A DNA stretch of 64,000 bases from Massilia agilis. Its GTDB lineage: Bacteria; Pseudomonadota; Gammaproteobacteria; Burkholderiales; Burkholderiaceae_D. Numbering within the stretch: the first letter of the stretch is position 1; each line of letters starts with the position of its first letter. Shown one piece after another: positions 7,787 to 16,069 of this stretch. A program made the translations under genes and the position numbers. The notes beneath the pieces are model-generated. The model was not told the DNA's origin. It worked only from the letters and a program-made list of their open reading frames with translations, and searched no databases. Location: the NCBI RefSeq assembly GCF_024756255.1, contig NZ_JANUHB010000004.1, positions 248,001 to 312,000 of the forward strand, written 5' to 3'.

Positions 7787-9354
7787 AAATTGATGACAAT
7801 TTCAGTGTGCTTGAGCTGGACTTAGGTGCCGCAGAGAGGGTTCGCGCGCTTGGCGCCTACTATACTCCGGACGCAATCGCGACGGCAGTTGCTACCTGGG
7901 CTGTTCGCACTGGAAGTGAGAACATCCTCGAACCTACGGCTGGAGGGGGGGCGCTTCTGACCGCGGCTCATGCGCGAGCGAGGCACCTAGGACACGCGTT
8001 ACCTTGGAGAGCGACAGCGTACGACATTGATGCACATGCGATCAGAAATCTAAATCTCCTGATGCTTGATGGGCTAATCGTGCAACAGGCAGATTTTTTG
8101 ACGGTACACCCCAACCCGCATAAAAAATTCGATTTGGTCTTGGCGAATCCGCCATTCACTCGTAACCACGCGCTCGCAGACGCGCAACGAGACTACCTGC
8201 GTAAGCGATTTCAGACGAAAGGGCCTGCCGGCCTTTGGGTGTACATCCTACTTCATTCGCTCGCCTTTCTAACGGTTGGCGGAAGGCTAGCTTCCGTTGT
8301 GCCGCGGTCGATTCTCTTCACTAACTACGGCGATTCCTTCTTAAGACGCCTTTGCAAATGCTTTGGTTTTGTGGGGGTGTATGAGCTGGCTAGCAAGCCT
8401 AGTTGGAGCAGCCATGCTGAAGAAGCGGGCGCTGTAGTTCTCGCAGAAGATTATTTGGTTAGCAGCTGTTCGAGCTACGAGCGAGGATCGCTCGGGAATG
8501 ATGGTTCGACGACGGTTTCATCGACCGCTCCATCCGAAGCTTTTGAAGAAATTGCGAAAAATTGCAAGAGTTTGGGAGAGATATCTTCCATATCGATAGG
8601 CGCGGTAACAGGCAGGAATGAAGTTTTTTTACTATCTGAACACGATAGGAAGAAATCAGGTATACCATATGACGACTTGCGACCGGCGGTGTCTCGGCGC
8701 CGGCAGATTTCAGGTATAACATTGAGCTTGGAGGATCTAAACCAGATGGCATCTGACGGCCAAAAGACCTGGTTGCTCTATCCTCGAAAGCTAACACGTG
8801 CTGTTTCAAACCACCTCTCCAAGATACCGGAAAGTGACCGTGCCAAGGTCGTATGGTTTAAAAAGAGATCCCCTTGGTGGAAGGTCCAGGTGGCTTCACG
8901 GTACGATGCGGTCTTCACCTATATGAATGATGCTGGTCCGCGAGTAGTACGGTTAGAGCCTGGAATTGTGTGCACTAACACTCTCCACAAACTTGAGTTT
9001 AAGCCGTCGACATCCGAGCAAGCGAAGTATTCTGCGTTACTTTCGCCGATCTCAACATTCGGACAGGTGGCAGCCGAGAAGATCGGACGAGCGTATAGCG
9101 GGGGCGTGCTTAAGTTCGAGCTCAGGGAAGCACGGAATTTGCCGATAGTTATCTCGCCATCCTTTAACGAGTCCTTGCTTTCAAAAGTCGATGGTATGTT
9201 GAGGAATAACGACATCGTTCAGGCCGCGCAGACAGTTGACGAGGCATTTATGCCTCAGTTATTCGGGGCATCATGGCGCGATGCGCAACGCACACTTATA
9301 TATGAACTTGACACCCTCAGAGCTGCAAGGCGAAAGAAGGGAAAGGACCGCTAG
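7783..9354 (+). CDS. Eco57I-like N6-adenine DNA methyltransferase
   Basis: Predicted SAM-dependent DNA adenine methyltransferase, 523 aa. The order of motifs is: a motif-X-like segment (GAYYTPDAIA, residues 24-33), the SAM-binding motif I (LEPTAGGGAL, 49-58) and catalytic motif IV NPPF (122-125). This is the layout of gamma-type methylases such as Eco57I, BsuBI and PstI. Residues from about 250 on probably form the target-recognition domain. It is too short to carry the nuclease of a type IIG enzyme, and no restriction endonuclease lies beside it. It is the first gene of a four-gene operon; the next start follows after 1 base. Codon use is AT-shifted compared with the host genes. The role is probably to mark self DNA for, or to regulate, the downstream proteins (inference). 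Confidence 0.82.
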   Translation: MKIDDNFSVLELDLGAAERVRALGAYYTPDAIATAVATWAVRTGSENILEPTAGGGALLTAAHARARHLGHALPWRATAYDIDAHAIRNLNLLMLDGLIVQQADFLTVHPNPHKKFDLVLANPPFTRNHALADAQRDYLRKRFQTKGPAGLWVYILLHSLAFLTVGGRLASVVPRSILFTNYGDSFLRRLCKCFGFVGVYELASKPSWSSHAEEAGAVVLAEDYLVSSCSSYERGSLGNDGSTTVSSTAPSEAFEEIAKNCKSLGEISSISIGAVTGRNEVFLLSEHDRKKSGIPYDDLRPAVSRRRQISGITLSLEDLNQMASDGQKTWLLYPRKLTRAVSNHLSKIPESDRAKVVWFKKRSPWWKVQVASRYDAVFTYMNDAGPRVVRLEPGIVCTNTLHKLEFKPSTSEQAKYSALLSPISTFGQVAAEKIGRAYSGGVLKFELREARNLPIVISPSFNESLLSKVDGMLRNNDIVQAAQTVDEAFMPQLFGASWRDAQRTLIYELDTLRAARRKKGKDR

Positions 9355-9355
9355 T

Positions 9356-11575
9356 ATGGCTACAACGACCGAACATTTTTTTGCCGCGGACGCCGCCATA
9401 ATTGCGCGGTTGGGGCGCGAGCTAGTGGCAAAGCAGGAGACTGCATTAATTGAGTTAGTGAAAAATAGTTACGATGCCGATGCCACCGAAGTCGTCGTCA
9501 AGTTCATGACCGAACAGCCAGTGCCGACTTTAGAAATCGTTGATAACGGGTCCGGAATGACAAAAACAGACCTTGTTCTCGGGTTTCTGCGACTTGCGAG
9601 CGATAAAAAAGTGTCTGAGCCGTTGTCGCCGAGATATAAGCGTCGCCGTGCCGGACGAAAGGGTATCGGACGTTTCTCAGCACACAGGCTAGGTGATAGG
9701 TTAGTGCTGACCACACGTCACGCATCGGAAGCGGTGGGTTGGAGACTTGACGTAAATTGGGCGGATTTTGCAAGGGGCGCAGAACTCTCCGCTATCCCCG
9801 TCACCATCAGCGAAATCGAGGTCTCTGAACCGGGCACGACAATACGCATTGAGCATCTTTTCGACGAGTGGTCGGAAGCAGCGATCAAACGTTGTTGGAG
9901 AAACGTCCTTAGACTACAGCAGCCTTATCCCGTCGCACCTGTTGAAGAAAAGCCGTCGGTTGACCCTGGCTTTGTCGTAAGGTTTACTAGAGAGAATTCT
10001 CTTCTGAAAGATGAGACTGTGGTCGCGGATCTTCAGACAGAAATTCTCGACCATATGCATGCAGTAATTGAGTTCAAAGTCGATGACCTTGGATTTGCCA
10101 GCTGGAGGATGGTGAAAAATAGGTTTGCGCCCTCAACCGATTGGCAGAAGATCAATAGTTATACGCCAGATGATCCAAAGCCTGGACCATACAAGTATTT
10201 GAGAAACACTTGGATGCGTACGCACTACGTCATTTTGTTGGCTGAACTATTACCAACGATGGTGTTCACGCGGGTTCGGGACGAGTTGGCAAGTCTAGGC
10301 GGCGTAAGGCTTTATCGAAACGGCTTCAGAGTCGTACCGTACGGGGACCCCGACAATGACTGGCTGGGTTTCGATGAGTTGTATGCGAAGCGCACGTTCC
10401 TGGCACCAATCAGCAACCGAAATTTTTTTGGTGTTGTAGAGGTGAGTGATCCCGACGGGCAAATGTTTGAGGAGCACACATCCAGGGAGGGGCTGCTAGA
10501 AACATCAGCTTTCGCTGAATTAAAACATTTGGCATCTGCTGTGATTGTGACCGCAGTTGGGGCAATTTCTGATGCCAGGGGTAAGAAGACGCGTGCGAGC
10601 GATAAGCCAACTCAGAGCCAGGATCCAATCAAAAAGCTGAAGTCGGCCGTCGATAATCTGCTTTCGTCAGGTAGTGCTCCCGTCTCAACAAATACGGGGC
10701 CGGAGCCGTTGTTCAGTGTTCCAACGGTTACCGCTCCAGCTATTGAAGCCGTGAAGGCGATTGCCGACGAAATCGAGCAGAGCGTTGAGGAGGCCCGATC
10801 CGCGCTCGCAGACGAAACCGCAATGTTACGCCTGCTTGCGACGTTAGGCATGACAACTGCTGAGTTTAGTCATGAAACCGGAATGACATTTGATGCGTTT
10901 CGCTTTGATTTCCAAGAAGTCTTCAGAACTGCAGTCGACGCGAAACAAAATGACTCGGATTTCTTAGAGAAGGCGGTACGCGCCCAAGCTATGCTAGCAA
11001 GGCTGGATGCGCTCACATCTTATCTAAATACTCTCGCTAGTTCACGATCTAGCAGGGATGTCCAACCGGTTAGTCTAGCTAAAGTCGTTGAGGATTTTGA
11101 AAAAGGGATCCGTCTCCAAGCGAAGACACAGTCAGTTGACTTAAGGGTGGTCGTCCCCAATTACGATCCGCTTTACACACGACCTATGCATGAAGCAGAG
11201 ATCGCGTCAATATTGCTCAATCTATATACGAATGCAGTCAAGGCAGTCAAGCGTCGCGGCGACGAGCGGGTTATTGCCGTGATTGCGGATCGAGCCGAAG
11301 AAAACTCGATGGTTCGACTACGTTTTATGGATAGCGGGGATGGGGTTCCTGAGCAAAATCGCGAAAAGATATTCGATGCATTCTTCACCACCCGTGTTTC
11401 ACCTCCGGGTTCGGCGTCAGATGTCGATCACGCTAAGGGAACCGGCTTGGGGCTTTGGATCGTCAGTCAGATTGTCAATAATGCTGGTGGCGAAATTGTT
11501 GTGACCGAGCCCCCAACAGGGTTTTCTACTTGCTTCGAAATGCTACTTCCGGAGGAAAACGACAATGCCAAATGA
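9356..11575 (+). CDS. Dual-GHKL ATPase: MutL/Hsp90-like module plus histidine kinase module
   Basis: 739-residue soluble protein with two Bergerat-fold ATPase modules. The N-terminal module resembles MutL, Hsp90 and MORC: ELVKNSYDAD (33-42), VDNGSGM (62-68) and a glycine loop GRKGIGRFS (100-108). The C-terminal module is histidine-kinase-like: EFSHET with candidate phosphoacceptor His506, N-box asparagines near 622 and 626, DSGDGVPE, and GTGLGLW (695-701). No transmembrane or PAS segment is evident, so any signal is cytoplasmic. The ATG at 9356 follows AAGGGAAAGGA and is preferred to an in-frame start at 9236 inside the methyltransferase gene. It overlaps the receiver gene by 11 bases, which argues for a cognate phosphorelay. 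I cannot match it to a named defence system. Confidence 0.78.
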   Translation: MATTTEHFFAADAAIIARLGRELVAKQETALIELVKNSYDADATEVVVKFMTEQPVPTLEIVDNGSGMTKTDLVLGFLRLASDKKVSEPLSPRYKRRRAGRKGIGRFSAHRLGDRLVLTTRHASEAVGWRLDVNWADFARGAELSAIPVTISEIEVSEPGTTIRIEHLFDEWSEAAIKRCWRNVLRLQQPYPVAPVEEKPSVDPGFVVRFTRENSLLKDETVVADLQTEILDHMHAVIEFKVDDLGFASWRMVKNRFAPSTDWQKINSYTPDDPKPGPYKYLRNTWMRTHYVILLAELLPTMVFTRVRDELASLGGVRLYRNGFRVVPYGDPDNDWLGFDELYAKRTFLAPISNRNFFGVVEVSDPDGQMFEEHTSREGLLETSAFAELKHLASAVIVTAVGAISDARGKKTRASDKPTQSQDPIKKLKSAVDNLLSSGSAPVSTNTGPEPLFSVPTVTAPAIEAVKAIADEIEQSVEEARSALADETAMLRLLATLGMTTAEFSHETGMTFDAFRFDFQEVFRTAVDAKQNDSDFLEKAVRAQAMLARLDALTSYLNTLASSRSSRDVQPVSLAKVVEDFEKGIRLQAKTQSVDLRVVVPNYDPLYTRPMHEAEIASILLNLYTNAVKAVKRRGDERVIAVIADRAEENSMVRLRFMDSGDGVPEQNREKIFDAFFTTRVSPPGSASDVDHAKGTGLGLWIVSQIVNNAGGEIVVTEPPTGFSTCFEMLLPEENDNAK

Positions 11576-12689
11576 CGGCGTCTGGATTTTCGTGGACGAT
11601 AGGCGTGAAGAAGCGCGCGCATTCGCAGCGGAATTTGAGCGAAGCGGACAAATCAAAATAGAGGTGTTGAGTCCTACTGAAGCGCGACAGCAGCTATTGC
11701 TGGCGCGAAGAAAACCAGCTGGTGTACTTATGGATGTTGATCTGTCATCGATCGCCGATGAGCTAGGGACCGGACCAGGGATAGCCCAAGACATTCGCAC
11801 AAAGCAAAAGGCAGGGTTAGCACAGGAGTTCCCAATTGTGCGGTTTTCGGCAGCCGAGCCCGTGCACAGAAATGTTCTCGGAGATCCATCCAGCGATGAT
11901 CTGTTCGAATTAAAGATCTTAAAAAATGAGGTGCGACACAAGCGCGATCAGATTGTCCTTCATTTGCTCGGGCTTACGGAGGTATATGAAGCGCTGGATA
12001 AGCTCGAGGCAAGTCCGGGCGGATGGTCCGCTGAGTTAGATGCGATTTTTGGAATCGACGCTGTAAAGTTTAGTGGCTGGGGTCATGAGGGCCTGGTCGC
12101 AAAAGTACTGGCAGGAGCAATGCATTCAAGCCATGTCGCGGCAAATGCGTTCTGCCGTCTTTTTTTAATACCGTCGGGCCTGCTCATCGACGAGAAATTA
12201 TTGGCGTTAAGGTTGGGCGTTGACGTGGAAAAAAGTGGAGCGGCCTGGGCAACCCTACTTGGGAAGTTGGGTGACGCCAAGTACGGAGGGGTCGCTCGAA
12301 CGCGGTTCGAACGATGGTGGGCTCGTGGGCTCGAGGAGTGGTGGTTCAAGAATATCGATTCGATTACGCCCCTCGCTAGTAGGACGGTTGCCGAGCGAGT
12401 GGACTTGCTCGCTAACCGGACTACAACACCAGGGCTAGAACCGCTGGCGGGATCAGCGCCGTCGTCAGAATTTCGACCTTGGCGCTTTTGCAGGCTCGGA
12501 CTCGAGAGTGAACCGGCGGAGTTCCTTCCTGTAGACCCTACCGATTCTGTGAGGCTGACGCCGCAAGCTGATTTCCCAGCATGGATTGATCCACCCGTGG
12601 CATCACTGAGGCTGGCACTTCGCGCCAGGAACGACGCCAGACTCAATCAGAAAGACCTGGAGCGGATGCGCAGGAAACATCGGGCGTGA
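11565..12689 (+). CDS. Receiver-domain protein with large unknown C-terminal region
   Basis: 374 residues. The first 120 fit a response-regulator receiver: acidic pair D11/D12 (FVDDRRE), phosphoacceptor D57 (VLMDVDL), Ser95 in RFSA, and Lys117. The remaining 250 residues show no HTH, GGDEF, HD or nuclease signature that I recognise. They contain an aromatic stretch near residue 250 (RFERWWARGLEEWWF) and a Pro-rich C-terminal part. The start at 11565 has GGAGG at good spacing and lies inside the end of the dual-GHKL gene. The likely job is to receive phosphate from, or bind, the upstream kinase and transmit it through the C-terminal region, which may be the effector. The receiver call is moderate because overall similarity is weak. 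Confidence 0.62.
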   Translation: MPNDGVWIFVDDRREEARAFAAEFERSGQIKIEVLSPTEARQQLLLARRKPAGVLMDVDLSSIADELGTGPGIAQDIRTKQKAGLAQEFPIVRFSAAEPVHRNVLGDPSSDDLFELKILKNEVRHKRDQIVLHLLGLTEVYEALDKLEASPGGWSAELDAIFGIDAVKFSGWGHEGLVAKVLAGAMHSSHVAANAFCRLFLIPSGLLIDEKLLALRLGVDVEKSGAAWATLLGKLGDAKYGGVARTRFERWWARGLEEWWFKNIDSITPLASRTVAERVDLLANRTTTPGLEPLAGSAPSSEFRPWRFCRLGLESEPAEFLPVDPTDSVRLTPQADFPAWIDPPVASLRLALRARNDARLNQKDLERMRRKHRA

Positions 12690-12693
12690 GACC

Positions 12694-13428
12694 ATGTGGA
12701 AAGACTATCTAGATGACTTTCAAGAGCTAGCGGAAGTCCTTGACGTGCTCGACGCCACAGCGGCCACGTCGAACTCCCTTCGTCTGATTAGCGGATTTGC
12801 GCAGGCCTCATGGCATGCGAACAACCGCATTAGTAGCGGTGAAGCTGGGATCGAGATTCCTCCACCACGCAATAAGGCTATGCATCCTGCGCTATGCAAG
12901 GCTGAAAGCGCTATGATCTGTTTCGTATTTGAACTCGGCGACTTCGAAGCGAACTCGATCCCGAGACAAGCAGACTTTCAGGTGAAAGTTGCTGGCATAT
13001 TAGAAGGTGAGAACTGCTACGTCGAACTGGAAGACCACTGGCGAGTTGACAGTCATCTTTTCCCCTTGGAAGAGGCGAGGGAGCCTCATCCATATTTTCA
13101 TTTCCAACGAGGCGGTCATGCACAAGATCGTTTCGCTGGAAATGATTGGTATGTGCCGAGCACTAAAATGCCCGAGGTGAGAGGTGCGCTTTGGCGAGGC
13201 CTGATGCAATCGCCGGGACCACGCATCCCCGTAGCGCCTCATTGCCCGATTCTCGCTATCGACTTCGCGATAGGACAGCATGATGGGACCGTATGGCATC
13301 ATCTACGAGCAGACCCTGATTACTCTGCAATCATTAGACGGGCCCAAGCCCGTCTTTGGCAGCCTTTTTTTGAGGCGCTTGCTCGCCCAGCTTTTCGCTC
13401 GCGGTGGATGGGCCCCGTTTTTGCTTGA
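12694..13428 (+). CDS. Unrecognised 244-residue protein, last gene of the island operon
   Basis: No family recognised. The gene starts 4 bases after the receiver gene and shares its codon bias, so it belongs to the operon. The protein is soluble and rich in aromatic residues. An eye-catching block around residues 112-150 has WRVDSH, then HPYFHFQRGGHAQDRF, with several His, Asp and Arg residues that could form a metal or nucleotide site. A second His-rich patch (PHCPILAIDFAIGQHDG) follows around 182-200. With no nuclease elsewhere in the island, this protein or the C-terminal part of the receiver protein is the candidate effector (inference). Confidence 0.6.
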   Translation: MWKDYLDDFQELAEVLDVLDATAATSNSLRLISGFAQASWHANNRISSGEAGIEIPPPRNKAMHPALCKAESAMICFVFELGDFEANSIPRQADFQVKVAGILEGENCYVELEDHWRVDSHLFPLEEAREPHPYFHFQRGGHAQDRFAGNDWYVPSTKMPEVRGALWRGLMQSPGPRIPVAPHCPILAIDFAIGQHDGTVWHHLRADPDYSAIIRRAQARLWQPFFEALARPAFRSRWMGPVFA

Positions 13429-13491
13429 TGTCTGGCAGCACATCTCCGTCATCTAGTGTCGTGATGAAACCTGCGGTCGCCTAGCCGCAGT

Positions 13492-13518
13492 AGACCGGCG
13501 GCGCGCTGAACTGGGACT
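13492..13518. repeat. Right attachment-like direct repeat (displaced nrdB 3' end)
   Basis: Second copy of the nrdB end, reading T-G-G-A-L-N-W-D and then TAA in a frame with no gene upstream. It differs from the left copy only at two third codon positions, and the stop is TAA instead of TGA. A small hairpin (CTGCGG/CCGCAG, about 13471-13490) lies directly upstream and a terminator directly downstream. Confidence 0.8.
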
Positions 13519-13520
13519 AA

Positions 13521-13721
13521 ATCGGAGTCCCGCTGGATACGAAGAGTCTCTTCGGAGGCTCTTTTCCATTGAGGCGCTCGCATTGTCCGAAAGATGCGCT
13601 CGCCCTAGGATAACACCCGTGTTCAACCGGCTTGCGGCCGCGCAAAGCCACCAGCCTCATCCCTAGTTAGATTGGCTTGATAGTCATGAGTGACTTACCA
13701 ACCGAGAACAAAGGGATACGG
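13521..13721. other. Region between displaced nrdB end and PAAR gene
   Basis: Holds the terminator at 13542 and otherwise no gene. In-frame starts for the PAAR gene exist at 13677 (TTG) and 13686 (ATG), but the family N-terminus and the AAAGGG ribosome site favour 13722. Confidence 0.5.
13542..13567 (+). terminator. Rho-independent terminator behind the displaced nrdB end
   Basis: Stem AAGAGTCTC with GAGGCTCTT (one G-U pair) around a TTCG tetraloop, followed by TTTT. It lies about 20 bases after the duplicated stop codon and is likely the ancestral nrdAB terminator. Confidence 0.82.
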
Positions 13722-14282
13722 ATGGAGCGCTATCACATCACGCTCGGCGCGAGCACCACGGCTGGCGGCAAGGTCACTTCTGCCGCGTCAGACCGGACGC
13801 TCAACGGTATCAAGGTCGCCTATGCGGGCGATTCCGTGTCCTGCCCGAGGTGCAATGCCCAAGGCGTCATCGAGCCAGATGGCCCGCGCATCAACGAGAG
13901 TTTGAATGGCAGGCAGGTTGCCTTAAGTGACGACATCTGTCGCTGCAAGTGCAACCCACCGCCTCGCCTGGTCGCCAACCAGACCGTTTTGAAACAAATT
14001 ATCGATGGGGAATGGGCCGCCGCCAAAGCGGGTGCGGCGGCCGAGACAGTGGCGAAGCTCAACGCCGGGAACAGCGCGGCCACCAAGTCCGATGGTGTCC
14101 CGCTCGTTTTGCTCGATCCGAAAACAGAGGAACCCTACCGAAACCGGCGCTACAAGCTGAGCTTCAAGGACAAGGTCATCGAGGGGACGACTGACCAGAA
14201 CGGCGTGACGAAACCCCTCACGCTTGCCGAACGTGCAGCAATTGTTCGGTGGCAGGTCGAGGACGAGATCGCAGGCGCGTGA
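13722..14282 (+). CDS. PAAR-domain protein (type VI secretion spike tip)
   Basis: 186 residues. The N-terminal about 90 residues form a PAAR domain: the opening MERYHITLGASTTAGGKV is typical, and Cys residues at SCPRCNAQG and DDICRCKC fit the zinc-binding tip. PAAR proteins cap the VgrG spike of the type VI secretion system and carry or recruit toxic cargo. The remaining half (about 95-186) is Ala/Lys-rich with a beta segment around RRYKLSFKDKVIEG and may adapt the tip to the next gene's product. No other secretion genes are in the window, so this is an orphan module relying on an apparatus elsewhere. A start at 13686 would add 12 residues. Confidence 0.8.
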   Translation: MERYHITLGASTTAGGKVTSAASDRTLNGIKVAYAGDSVSCPRCNAQGVIEPDGPRINESLNGRQVALSDDICRCKCNPPPRLVANQTVLKQIIDGEWAAAKAGAAAETVAKLNAGNSAATKSDGVPLVLLDPKTEEPYRNRRYKLSFKDKVIEGTTDQNGVTKPLTLAERAAIVRWQVEDEIAGA

Positions 14283-14321
14283 TGACTGGCGCCATCCGTC
14301 TGCGTCCTTGAGGAACACCGT

Positions 14322-15395
14322 ATGCCAACCGTATTCGTTCCAGGCAAACCTGATGCTTTTTTCCCCAAGCACAAGTTCTACGGCGTCCCAGTTTACGGCA
14401 ACTACCAGCGCATCGAGGAATGCAGGTCGCATCACTACGTGGGCCCTGCCGCCACGGTTGAGAAGGCCGTCGCCGCCTACGTCCTGACTCCTGAGCATTT
14501 GTGGGCCACCTTCCAGACTGAGGCGGAGGATCTGATCAGGGTGAACGGTTCGATGGACGGACACTGGCAGGAGCGGAACAGGCGCATCAACGCCGCCTAT
14601 GCCAAGCTGTGGCTGGCCGACAATCGCTTCCAGTGGGCCGGGCTGGCCGCGTTCGCGTCCAAACAAGTGGGCTGCACGATCCTCCACGCCAAGCAGACGA
14701 TCGTCAAAAACCGCCGCGAGCGGGAGAATCTTGAACTATCGTTTGCCGCCGCATTTCCCGGGGCAGAGGCTGCCGCTGGTGTGCAGGCTGGAACCGAGGC
14801 GGGGGCGGCTTACGCGCATGACAGGCTCGGCTTCGGGAACGAACATCTGTTCCTCGACATCTACCCGTTGCATCGCTTTTTCATGGAGCGGGGCTGGAAG
14901 GAATTCAGCGATTACCTGCCCAAGCGGCAGAACAAGAAGTATCCGGTGTACTGGAACGTGGACAGGAGCGTCTTGCCGTTCGGTACGCCGTTCCAGGAAA
15001 TCCGTGATGGCTTTGGCCGCGTTGAAGCTGGCAACTTGGCTGACAGTGTCAATTCATTGGCTCGGCATGAACAGGTGAACATTCTTCAGGCGATTATGTA
15101 TAACGATCGCGTCATGCAGCAGCTGCTTGACGCCAACCAGTACGCCGTGGTGACCGGCATTCCGACCGGCGACGCCGAGAAGGTGGAGCTGACCCTGTCG
15201 GCGCAGTGCAAAGCCAAGGAAGGGTTCACCTTGCCCTTCTCAAGGGACAAGCACGCAAAGTTATGGGTAGCAGAGCAACGCATGCGGTTCGTACGTCGCG
15301 CCGCTGACGAGTTCAACAAACTCTTGAACGGTTCCCAACGTTTCCGGGTGGAGGAATCCATTCGAACGATAGCGGCTGGCGGGGGCGTAGCGTGA
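14322..15395 (+). CDS. Unknown protein, probable type VI secretion cargo
   Basis: 357 residues, not assigned with confidence. It is encoded 39 bases after the PAAR gene and overlaps the following membrane-protein gene (GTGA), so the three form one unit. It has no signal peptide or transmembrane helix, as expected for PAAR-delivered cargo. The central part (NRRINAAYAKLWLADNRF, then QWAGLAAFASKQVGC) faintly recalls DUF2515-type proteins found with type VI genes. The C-terminal third is amphipathic and charged. No catalytic signature is visible. Being a toxin is an inference from position only. Confidence 0.55.
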   Translation: MPTVFVPGKPDAFFPKHKFYGVPVYGNYQRIEECRSHHYVGPAATVEKAVAAYVLTPEHLWATFQTEAEDLIRVNGSMDGHWQERNRRINAAYAKLWLADNRFQWAGLAAFASKQVGCTILHAKQTIVKNRRERENLELSFAAAFPGAEAAAGVQAGTEAGAAYAHDRLGFGNEHLFLDIYPLHRFFMERGWKEFSDYLPKRQNKKYPVYWNVDRSVLPFGTPFQEIRDGFGRVEAGNLADSVNSLARHEQVNILQAIMYNDRVMQQLLDANQYAVVTGIPTGDAEKVELTLSAQCKAKEGFTLPFSRDKHAKLWVAEQRMRFVRRAADEFNKLLNGSQRFRVEESIRTIAAGGGVA

Positions 15396-16063
15396 GGGGA
15401 CATTACCGCTCACTTTTCGTGTTGGCCGGGCTCGCGGTGGTTGCGGCCTACTGGCATTACCGCACCCCGGAGCCGACAGTCCTGTCTTTCCGCCTTGGGC
15501 AGAGCTTCGAGGAGGTGGCGAGGAACTCAACCTATCCTGTGATGGAACGATCCAATTTGCCTGCCGACGATCCCGGCGGCGGGCAATTTGGCGAGACGTG
15601 GGTGACAGAACCGGCCGTCATCATTCGGTTCGCCGACCCTCAACATGGATTCACGCTGCCGCCAACCAACTTTGCCGCACTTGGGTTCGACCACAATGTC
15701 GCCGCCACGCTCTCCACCTCACCCATGCTGAAAAAGTTGCCCTTCGACGAAGCTATCGCTGTGCTGGAGAACCTGCAGAACCAGTTCAAGGCAGGCGGCT
15801 GGGAACCTTACAAAGGCGACGACAGCGACTGGTTCGACCTGACTCCTGAAGGGAAGAAGCGACTGTATGCGCGGATGTTTGAGCCGGGATATGCGCAAGA
15901 GGCGAGCTTGCGCATTCCAAAGCGGTACGGCATGACCTTCAGGCTCAAATGCGCCGAGGGCTGCTGGACGCGCGAGCCGCCTTACAAGTTTCTCATCGAC
16001 GTCGGGGTGGGCGTGGACACCCAAGGATGGGATCCAGAGCACGAGCCTTTCCCTGAGCCCTGA
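15392..16063 (+). CDS. Membrane-anchored protein of unknown function, candidate immunity protein
   Basis: 223 residues. One N-terminal transmembrane segment (LFVLAGLAVVAAYW, about 8-21) anchors a periplasmic domain. No family is recognised. The GTG start overlaps the stop of the preceding gene, so synthesis is coupled. A membrane-anchored periplasmic partner encoded just after a suspected type VI cargo is the usual layout for immunity proteins acting in the periplasm. It is equally possible that it is an accessory loading factor. Two Cys residues (LKCAEGCWT) lie near the C-terminus and may form a disulphide. Confidence 0.5.
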   Translation: MRGHYRSLFVLAGLAVVAAYWHYRTPEPTVLSFRLGQSFEEVARNSTYPVMERSNLPADDPGGGQFGETWVTEPAVIIRFADPQHGFTLPPTNFAALGFDHNVAATLSTSPMLKKLPFDEAIAVLENLQNQFKAGGWEPYKGDDSDWFDLTPEGKKRLYARMFEPGYAQEASLRIPKRYGMTFRLKCAEGCWTREPPYKFLIDVGVGVDTQGWDPEHEPFPEP

Positions 16064-16069
16064 CGGCGG

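Larger units (their letters stand above)
7548..13518. mobile_element. Genomic island inserted at the nrdB 3' end
   Basis: About 6 kb between two copies of the nrdB 3' end. Base composition and codon use are clearly more AT-rich than the flanks, while genes on both sides are typical of the host. The content is one four-gene operon (7783-13428). The left copy completes nrdB. The right copy is followed by a terminator at 13542, which fits a displaced original gene end. No integrase, transposase or recombination directionality factor is present, so it may be a minimal element mobilised in trans, or one that has lost its integrase or spread by homologous recombination at nrdB. Confidence 0.72.

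Noticed and set aside
7783..9354. Type IIG restriction-modification enzyme
   Set aside because: The protein is only 523 residues and starts with the methylase motifs; there is no PD-(D/E)XK nuclease part.
9356..12689. Detocs defence system (kinase, receiver, phosphatase effector)
   Set aside because: The kinase has an extra MutL/Hsp90-like module, the receiver protein has no recognisable phosphatase-type output, and a DNA methyltransferase is part of the operon.
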